From: JAHEDT01 sp963825615 | GTDB taxonomy: Bacteria; Desulfobacterota; Desulfuromonadia; Desulfuromonadales; BM103 | Length of the DNA: 64,000 bases | Assembly: GCA_963825615.1 (NCBI GenBank) | Contig: CAWGTV010000003.1 | Coordinates: forward strand, 549,700-613,699 | Reading direction: 5' to 3' | In this document: positions 58,078 through 64,000 of the stretch, piece by piece | How the letters are laid out: every line of letters begins with the position of its first letter | Numbering within the stretch: the stretch's first letter is position 1 | The notes under the pieces: model-generated | Databases searched by the model: none | What the model was told of the DNA's origin: nothing | What the model saw: the letters and a program-made list of their open reading frames with translations, nothing else | Program-made: the position numbers and the translations under genes

Positions 58078-58689
58078 TCAGCCTTCGCGGGACTTTCCGA
58101 ACGATTCGAGACCTTCTCTGGCTGCGAACATGCCGATTCCGAGGGCGGCCACGGCGTCGGCCCACCACCACCCGAACAGGATGTTGACGCCCAATGCGGT
58201 GAGGATGCCGATGCACAGGCACCCGTCGAGGAAGGTCATCGAGGCCTCTGCTTCCAGCGGACCGCTGTCCATCGCGCGTGCAGTGCGCCGCTTGATCCCC
58301 GCAAGTGTGAACATCACGGCCGCAGTCAGTGCGAGGTACGCGATGCCGCCGGGCGACTCGCCTGGGTGCAGGCCGAGGATGAGGCTTCGAATCGACGTGA
58401 CGAACAGAAACGCCGCGAGAGCGAAGAAGGCAATCGAGATCAGTTTGAACGCGTGTCGGGTGCGGTGTGGTGCGGGGTCCCGTCCCTCGAGGAGGTGCCA
58501 GATGACCACGGTCGATGCGAACACTTCGATCATTGAGCTCAGTCCGAAGGCCACCAAGGCGAGCGATCTGGCCGCAAGGCCGAGGCCGATGGTGACGAAG
58601 ACCTCCATCAGGTTCCATCCGGTGGTCGCCCATTCGAGGCGGATGCCCCGCCGTTGTAAACGGTCGTGGTCTCTCTGCGTGATCGTCAT
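58078..58689 (-). CDS. Cation transporter (CDF-like), cytoplasmic domain absent
   Basis: 203 residues from ATG 58689 with AAGGGA upstream. Five or six membrane helices include EWATTGWNLMEVFVTIGLGLAARSLALVAFGLSSMIEVFASTVVIWHL, then LDGCLCIGILTALGVNILFGWWWADAVAALGIGMFAAREGLES, the pattern of the cation transporter family related to CDF efflux proteins. The large C-terminal metal-binding domain is not present. Metal specificity unknown. Converges with the six-gene run. Confidence 0.85.
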   Translation of the reverse strand: MTITQRDHDRLQRRGIRLEWATTGWNLMEVFVTIGLGLAARSLALVAFGLSSMIEVFASTVVIWHLLEGRDPAPHRTRHAFKLISIAFFALAAFLFVTSIRSLILGLHPGESPGGIAYLALTAAVMFTLAGIKRRTARAMDSGPLEAEASMTFLDGCLCIGILTALGVNILFGWWWADAVAALGIGMFAAREGLESFGKSREG

Positions 58690-59180
58690 CGGTCCCTTTC
58701 GGCTGCGGGACCGAGGGACGCCGGGATGGCTGCCTTCGACCGGGCAGACATGTGCCTTGGTCGAAGGTCTTGCCCGCCTGGCGACGCCAGGCTCGCTCAC
58801 CGGGGACCGTTCGGTCCCAGCGTGTCGATGAAACGATTGGGGGCTACTCCCCTTCGCTGACAGCGTACTTGGCGTGTGCAAGTTCGCGTGGGTGGTGGGG
58901 CAGGGGCCGGGAACGGAAAGAGCCACTCCGAAGAGTGGCTCTGTTCGTGGCCGGTCGCCTCCGCTGGGACCCCACTCGATAATCGCGGACGCGAACACAC
59001 CGGTCCGCGCCACAGATCCGGCGAACTGTGCGGCCTCGAAGCGCGATCGGGCCACCGCATAATGCCGCCGTTGGCGCTTCGACCTGAAGCTTGAGATTGA
59101 CGAACCAAAGCCACGGCGACGGAGGCGCCCAGCGACCCTCTGACTCTGCGCAGCGGTCCCCTGATCCAGGTGTCCGCAGC
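58690..59180. other. Intergenic region with hairpins
   Basis: About 490 bases without a supported ORF. Hairpins: GGGACC-GTTC-GGTCCC at about 58,802-58,817 and AGAGCCACT (58919-58927) with AGTGGCTCT (58933-58941). The second could be a weak terminator, but no T run follows. Confidence 0.4.
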
Positions 59181-59262
59181 TGATACATCTTCCCCTCGCT
59201 GATACATCCGGCGGTCGTTGTTGTCGGTGGCAGGAGGTCGTTGATGTATCAGAGATGTATCA
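59181..59262. repeat. Four copies of a 9-mer, TGATACATC / GATGTATCA
   Basis: TGATACATC occurs at 59181-59189 and 59200-59208, and its complement GATGTATCA at 59243-59251 and 59254-59262. The two pairs face each other over about 80 bases. Spacing and position next to the tRNA fragment suggest protein-binding (integrase arm or regulator) sites. Confidence 0.7.
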
Positions 59263-59289
59263 ATCCGAGGTGCACCGGGCTGTGTCAGC

Positions 59290-59369
59290 CTGTCCGGACA
59301 GTGTCAACCGGTCCACACGTCGTCCCTGCTCAACGGTATGATTCGACACGATCCGGTACGAGCCGGATC
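59290..59369. repeat. Palindrome and hairpin next to the tRNA fragment
   Basis: CTGTCCGGACAG at 59290-59301 is a perfect 12-bp palindrome flanked by GTGTCA on both sides. GATCCGG (59350-59356) and CCGGATC (59363-59369) form a second inverted repeat 25 bases before the tRNA fragment. Confidence 0.6.
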
Positions 59370-59393
59370 TCACCGATATTGCGCTCTTTCAGA

Positions 59394-59438
59394 TTTGGGA
59401 GCAGGAGGCCGGGAGTTCGAATCTCCCCATCCCGACCA
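59394..59438 (+). other. 3' half of tRNA-Pro(UGG), probable attachment site
   Basis: Starts exactly at the anticodon loop TTTGGGA. It continues with stem GCAGG, a five-base variable loop AGGCC, T arm GGGAG-TTCGAAT-CTCCC, acceptor strand CATCCCG, discriminator A and CCA. The 5' half is absent; upstream sequence does not pair. A tRNA 3' half beginning at the anticodon loop is the usual target and scar of tyrosine-recombinase integration. Confidence 0.7.
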
Positions 59439-59607
59439 TCGGATCCGATGAGTTCCTCCGTGTCTGCGCGTTCGCCAACAAAGCGTCCACTTTGGGGGAT
59501 CGTGCGCACCTGCCGAACGGCGAATGGCCGCAGAGGGACATGTTCAGGCGCGCTCGCGGGCGAGGTAGAGGTGAGGCACAGCCACTTCGGTTCACCCTCC
59601 TTGGAGG

Positions 59608-61387
59608 ATGAACCCGAACGGCTCGGCTGCTTGGGTGGGTCCGATGCAGCCGTTCCGGGAGGTCTACAAGGGTCGTGGTGCCTTTGCCTCGGAGAGTCGT
59701 GCGCCGATCACGACTCGGTACGTTCCGTTCGCCCGTTCGATGTCGGGCTATTCGGGGGCGCGTCTGCGGACCGATCTTCTTGCTGGCATCACCGTGGCCG
59801 CACTGGCCCTCCCGTCGGCCATGGCATTTGCGGAGTTGGCGGGTGCGCCGGTCAGCGCTGGGCTCTACGCGCTCCTGCTTCCCGTTCTGGCGTACGCCGT
59901 GTTCGGGTCGGCTCCTCGGGTCGTCATCGGACCAGAGGGCACGGTGGCGCTGTTGGTTGCGACAGCTCTTGCGCCGCTCGCCTCCAGCGGGAGCGCCGAG
60001 TACGCCGCGTTGGCGGCGATGCTCGCCCTGCTCGTGGGGCTCGTGTTCTTCGTTGCACGCCTCGCTCGGCTGGGTTGGATCGCCGACTACTTCTCACAGG
60101 CAGTCCTGGTCGGGTACATCACCGGAGTTGCCGTCGTCCTCATCCTCGGCCAGATCAGCAAGCTGGTCGGCGTTTCGAGCGACGAAGACGGTGTCATCCG
60201 CGAAACTGTCGACATCCTGGGCAATCTCGGTGACGCCAACGGTGCGACGGTCATCGTCGGTGCGGTCTCGCTTGGGCTTCTCGTGCTCGTTGACAAGATC
60301 AGCAGACGAATCCCTGGCGCACTGGTCGTCGTCGTCCTCGGCATTGCGGCGTCCTGGGCGCTGGATCTTGCGGCCCGGGGCCTGGCCGTCACCGGCCCGG
60401 TGCCGAGTGGGTTGCCGTCGTTCGCTGTGCCCGACGTGTCGCGTTCGGACCTCGGGGCGCTCACGACCGCAGCGGTGGCCATCTTCCTCGTGTCGTTCTC
60501 CGATTCGATCCTCACCGCCCGTTCCTTCGCCGCCCGTCATCACGAGGTCGTCGATGCCGACCAGGAGTTGCTCGCGTTCGGATTCGCCCAGATGGCCTCA
60601 GGGGTGACCCAGGGCATTCCGGTCGGCACGAGCGGATCGCGTACAGCAGTCAACGACGACATGGAAGCGACGAGTCAGATCAGTGGTCTGGCTCGCCGCG
60701 GGCACGATCGCCGTGATCCTGCTGTTCCTGACAGCTCCGATCGAGTATCTGCCGTCGGCGGTCCTCGGCGCGGTGATCGTGTTCGCAGCGTCGAAACTGA
60801 TCGACTCCGAGCAATGGCGATCGCTCGCACGAAGCAGCAGGGCGGAGGTCGTCATTGCTGCGATCACGGCCGTGTTCGTCGTCACGATCGGTGTCCTTCA
60901 GGCGATCATCGTGGCCGTTGTGCTGTCGATCGCCGACGTCGTACGTCGGGCGGCCCAGCCTGCGGACGCGGTGCTCGGGTGGTCTGCCGAGGACGACCGA
61001 TATGTCGATGTCAGCGACCACGTCGATGCCGGCGTCAGCCCCGGTGTGGTCGTCTATCGCATCCAGGATCGGATGTTCTTTGCCAATGCCCATTTCTTCA
61101 AGCGTCGACTCTGGGCTGCTGTCGACGGCGCTCCGAAGCCCGTGCGGCACGTGATCCTCGACGCCTCGTTCATCAGCGACATCGATGCGAGTGCCGAGGT
61201 TGCCTTGCGAGAAGTGATCGCAGGCCTGCGCGAGCGGAACATCGAATTCCACATTGCGAGAGCCACAGCGGAGCTGCAGTGGCGCTTCGATGTTGTCGAC
61301 TTGACCGACGCGATCGGAGCGGATCACTTCCATGCCACCGTGACCGCGGCTGTCGACGCATGCCGGGTGCCACATCGCGATGAGTGA
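59608..61387 (+). CDS. SulP-family anion transporter with STAS domain, one frame break
   Basis: About 590 residues when joined. The membrane part has LRTDLLAGITVAALALPSAMAFAELAGAPVSAGLYALLLP, GPEGTVALLVATAL and the SFSDSILTARSFAARH region. The frame breaks near 60,685, after SGSRTAVNDDMEATSQISG. The second frame continues AGTIAVILLFLTAPIEYLPSAVLGAVIVFAASKLID and the C-terminal STAS domain: VVYRIQDRMFFANAHFF, DASFISDIDASAEVALREV. Likely imports sulfate, bicarbonate or a related anion. The start is uncertain (59608 or 59644). It is the first gene outside the tRNA fragment. Confidence 0.88.
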
Positions 61388-61405
61388 CGCCGGTGGGAGG
61401 CGTGT

Positions 61406-61501
61406 TCAGGTTCGTACCGGGATCAGGCGAGCGCGGCCGAGCAGGCGTTCGAAAAGAAGGATGATGATCTGTGCGGCAACGAGCGAAAGGAATGCTTCCA
61501 C
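61406..61501 (-). CDS. Small hydrophobic peptide (putative)
   Basis: 31 residues from GTG 61501, with a well-placed GGAGG eight bases upstream: a single hydrophobic helix (EAFLSLVAAQIIILLFERLL) with a basic tail (GRARLIPVRT). It lies downstream of the LuxR gene on the same strand and faces sulP tail to tail. No homologue is recognised; the ribosome site and helix are the only support. Confidence 0.4.
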   Translation of the reverse strand: MEAFLSLVAAQIIILLFERLLGRARLIPVRT

Positions 61502-61715
61502 GAGAAGTACCTCCAGGTTGTCGAGTTGCGTCGTGAAACCTACGACAGGCAAATGACACCCGTGGGACGTCGCAGTGGCCGGCGGATGAACTCCCGACGA
61601 ACGTTGCGAGCGTGCGTCGACGTCAGTCGCCTGTCGGTGCCGGTGGATGCCGGAGTTCGCAGCGGCCGCGACCTGCTCGATTCGGTGTGAGTCGCCCGCC
61701 GGTGAAGCCGCACCC

Positions 61716-63971
61716 TCAGGCGGGTGTCTTGGTGATGAGGCCGGCCGCACGTGCGCGATCGACGGCCTCGGCTCTCGAGGTCGTACCGAGCTTTCGGTAG
61801 ATGGCGGTCGTGTGACTCTTGACGGTGTTGCGCGACACGTACATCCGTTTCGCAATGTCCACGAGGCTGAGGTTGGTCGGCAGGTATTGCACGACGCGCA
61901 GTTCGGCGGGGGTGAGCGCCCACGATCGATCGGTGAAGACGTCATTGGCCACCCGCACCATGGCACCCAGCTCACCGACGTGTCTGGCGAGCGGCGTGGT
62001 GTCGTCTTGGATCTCCATCTTCCGCTCCAGCTCGTGGAGGAGGTCGAGCGCGGATCTCGCGTCGTCGAGGAGCAGGCTGGTGCGGATGAGCGGGATGAGC
62101 CCGAGAATGTTGAACCAGGGTGCGCACCGGTCGTACTTTGCCAGCTTGAGCCGAGCTGCACCATGGCGTTCGACGGCGTCGTCGTGACGCCCTGATCGTG
62201 CGTCCACGAGCGAGGCGATCGCCAGTGACACCGCAGTTGCGGACGCGTCCTTGCCGAGTGGTGTGGCGAGTAAGCGGATCGCTCGTTCGCTCAGCTCGGC
62301 TGCTTCGTCGTCGGAGCCTTCGAGGTCGAGCACGATGGCGAGCGATGCGGCAGCGGTTGCCTGCAGCGTGGTGGCCCGGGCGATCTCGTTCTCGAACAGG
62401 GCCTCGCGCATCAGGTCGATCGCGCCCTCCTGGCCGCAGAGATACATGTTCGCGCCGAGGGCCAGGCAGGCCAGCGCTCGCCATTCACCGTTCGGCAGGT
62501 GGCGGTAGGCGCTGCGCGCGATGGGGATCAGTTCGCTCGCCGGGAGGCTCTCGAGCGTTGCGAACAGCGCGTCGGTCTGGTGGCCGAGCAGCTCAGCGAT
62601 ACTCCCGGGCGTGGGGTCGGACGCGGCCTGATCGGTCCGACAGAGCCGCGTCCAACCGAGCGCCCGCTCACCGTCGCCGTAGCCGACGGCAAGCACCGCC
62701 TGGACCTGTTTGAGCGGCAACGAGCGGAGAACGTGCGGTTCGCTGAAGTGTTCGAGCCAGCGTTCGAGCGTCCGGAACATGCCGCGTGCCGCGTAGGGCC
62801 CACACTGGAGCAGCACCAGGTTCTCGAGGAGATCGAGGTCGCCCGCCGCCGCGGCATGCTCGATGGCGAGGTCGGTGTCGCCCTGGTTCGACCACCATGT
62901 CGCGGCAGCCACGTGGATCGTGCGCCAGCGGTCGGGGTCGACGCTACGGAGCCGAGCGGACAGCCACCGTGAAAGCACGGCATGCATGCGGTACCACTCG
63001 TCGTGCTGGTCGAGCCCGATCAGTATCAACTCGTCGCGGCACAGCCTGCGCAGCGTCGACGCGGAGTCGTTTCGATCGAGGATCGCATCACACTGCGCCC
63101 CGGTGAAGCGTCCCAGACATCCGATCTCGGTGAGGAAGGTCTGATCGTCGGTGTCGAGGCCCCTGAACCACTCCTGGGTCACGTAGTCGGTCACGTAGGT
63201 GAGGTCGCCGAGCTTGTCCACGGGGATGTCGATGCCCGTTCGGCGGGTCGCCAGGACCTGGCCGGCAAGTCGGAGGCCGGCCGGCCATCCCTCGAACTGC
63301 TCGGCGATCTCGGCGACCATGTCGATGTCCGGCTGGAGACCGAGCATCATCAGCATCTCCTCGGTCTCGGCGAGGTCGAAGGCGAGTTCGTCGGCGGTGA
63401 CGTCGATGACACCGGGGGTAAGGCGGTAGCGGGCAATCGATTCGGAGCGCGGTTGTGAACGGCCGACGAGGATCAGCGTCGAGTGCGGCGGGAGACGGTC
63501 GATGATGAGATCGATCAGATCGCCGGACTCCTCGCTGACGATGTGATGGACATCGTCCAGGACCAAGACGAACGGCTCGTCGGGAGACGCGATCAGCTGG
63601 GCGACATCATCGAATTGGACGCCGACACCGGCGCCGAGATCGACGTCGCTCCATGGTCGATCGGTGAGTCCATTGGCGATCGCGTGGGCGAGCACGAGTG
63701 GATCGTTGTCGATGGGTTCGAGGTCGAGCCACCGCACTCGTCGCTCGTCGTCGACGACCCAACGCAATACCTGCGTCGATTTGCCGTAGCCGGCTGGTGC
63801 CAGGACGCGCAGCACCTGACCGGTCGCCGACGCATACCGGTCGTCCAGGCGAGAACGCTCGACGACGCCCGAACGCATGGTCGGCCCGGTGAATCGTGCA
63901 CGGTCGCGGATCGCAACGAGATCGCTCACCGGGAGGACCTGGCCACATCGATCCGCAGGCGCCGCCAGCAC
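61716..63971 (-). CDS. MalT-like (LAL) LuxR-family transcriptional regulator
   Basis: 751 residues. An N-terminal STAND-type ATPase has Walker A APAGYGKST near residue 60 and Walker B VLVLDDVHH near 140, with the WPAGLRLAGQ motif. A long TPR-like helical sensor arm follows, then the C-terminal LuxR helix-turn-helix: LTPAELRVVQYLPTNLSLVDIAKRMYVSRNTVKSHTTAIYRKLGTTSRAEAVDRAR. It probably responds to a small ligand and ATP. Start: GTG 63971 or, with a slightly better site, GTG 63929. Complete within the window. Its regulon is unknown. Confidence 0.9.
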   Translation of the reverse strand: MLAAPADRCGQVLPVSDLVAIRDRARFTGPTMRSGVVERSRLDDRYASATGQVLRVLAPAGYGKSTQVLRWVVDDERRVRWLDLEPIDNDPLVLAHAIANGLTDRPWSDVDLGAGVGVQFDDVAQLIASPDEPFVLVLDDVHHIVSEESGDLIDLIIDRLPPHSTLILVGRSQPRSESIARYRLTPGVIDVTADELAFDLAETEEMLMMLGLQPDIDMVAEIAEQFEGWPAGLRLAGQVLATRRTGIDIPVDKLGDLTYVTDYVTQEWFRGLDTDDQTFLTEIGCLGRFTGAQCDAILDRNDSASTLRRLCRDELILIGLDQHDEWYRMHAVLSRWLSARLRSVDPDRWRTIHVAAATWWSNQGDTDLAIEHAAAAGDLDLLENLVLLQCGPYAARGMFRTLERWLEHFSEPHVLRSLPLKQVQAVLAVGYGDGERALGWTRLCRTDQAASDPTPGSIAELLGHQTDALFATLESLPASELIPIARSAYRHLPNGEWRALACLALGANMYLCGQEGAIDLMREALFENEIARATTLQATAAASLAIVLDLEGSDDEAAELSERAIRLLATPLGKDASATAVSLAIASLVDARSGRHDDAVERHGAARLKLAKYDRCAPWFNILGLIPLIRTSLLLDDARSALDLLHELERKMEIQDDTTPLARHVGELGAMVRVANDVFTDRSWALTPAELRVVQYLPTNLSLVDIAKRMYVSRNTVKSHTTAIYRKLGTTSRAEAVDRARAAGLITKTPA

Positions 63972-64000
63972 GCGTCAGGTTCGTGTTGGCAGAAATGCAC

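Noticed and set aside
59389..59595. Minus-strand ORF ending GRFELPASCSQ
   Set aside because: This peptide is the well-known artefact of reading a tRNA gene in reverse; it supports the tRNA-Pro fragment instead.
59241..60233. Plus-strand ORF of 330 codons starting MMYQRC
   Set aside because: Its first part reads through the tRNA-Pro fragment and the repeats, and the rest is a shadow of SulP in another frame.

Overview
The window appears to be two unrelated genomes joined at about 41,345-41,401. Left of that point the DNA has moderate GC and reads as a Desulfuromonadales/Geobacter-like deltaproteobacterium: secA, recN, nadK, rarA, mre/mrd, AmrS, c-di-GMP proteins, a multiheme cytochrome fused to beta-sandwich domains, and an O-antigen export locus. 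Right of it the DNA is visibly GC-rich, with GTG starts and ATGA-coupled genes, and resembles an acidimicrobiia-like actinobacterium. The switch cuts through a wzt ATPase gene and continues inside a WD40-repeat gene, so an assembly chimera is the simplest explanation. Both halves carry many single-base frame breaks in otherwise conserved genes (rodA, mrdA, mreC, ppiD, wzm, the ABC exporter, SulP and others), which looks like an error-prone consensus rather than genuine gene decay.

Left half. 1-8 kb: secA (3' end outside the window), a secreted protein, a VWA-OmpA fusion, an M23 peptidase, a GNAT (short ArgA type), recN, an internally deleted tnpB element and nadK, all on the minus strand. 8-14 kb: rarA, then a translationally coupled pair of a PilZ protein and a sensor-GAF-HD-GYP-PilZ phosphodiesterase. 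14-18.6 kb: a methyltransferase, a small membrane peptide, FadL, a nitroreductase and AmrS. 18.6-24.2 kb: the elongasome operon mreB-mreC-mreD-mrdA-rodA, with a terminator between mreB and mreC. 24.3-28 kb: ppiD-like, purC, a cupin and tRNA-Ala(GGC). 28-41 kb: accessory envelope genes, namely a PNGase F-like protein, an OB-fold protein, glycosyltransferases with DUF2304, the cytochrome, a cyclase-family hydrolase, two lipoproteins, a coiled-coil secreted protein, a winged-helix regulator with two identical TGTTCA-N5-TGAACA operators, and wzm/wzt.

Right half. A truncated WD40 protein and an S41-like lipoprotein come first. They are followed by a BrnT/BrnA-like toxin-antitoxin pair, a tyrosine recombinase and an isochorismatase-family hydrolase. 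Next is a large protein with six cupredoxin-like domains, five of which keep type 1 copper ligands. A tightly coupled six-gene run (glycosyltransferase, ABC exporter, two GT4 glycosyltransferases, two APH-type phosphotransferases) suggests synthesis and export of a glycosylated product. After a cation transporter there is a short region with four copies of a 9-mer, palindromes and the exact 3' half of tRNA-Pro(UGG), which looks like an attachment site of an integrated element. A SulP transporter, a small membrane peptide and a MalT-like LuxR regulator close the window.
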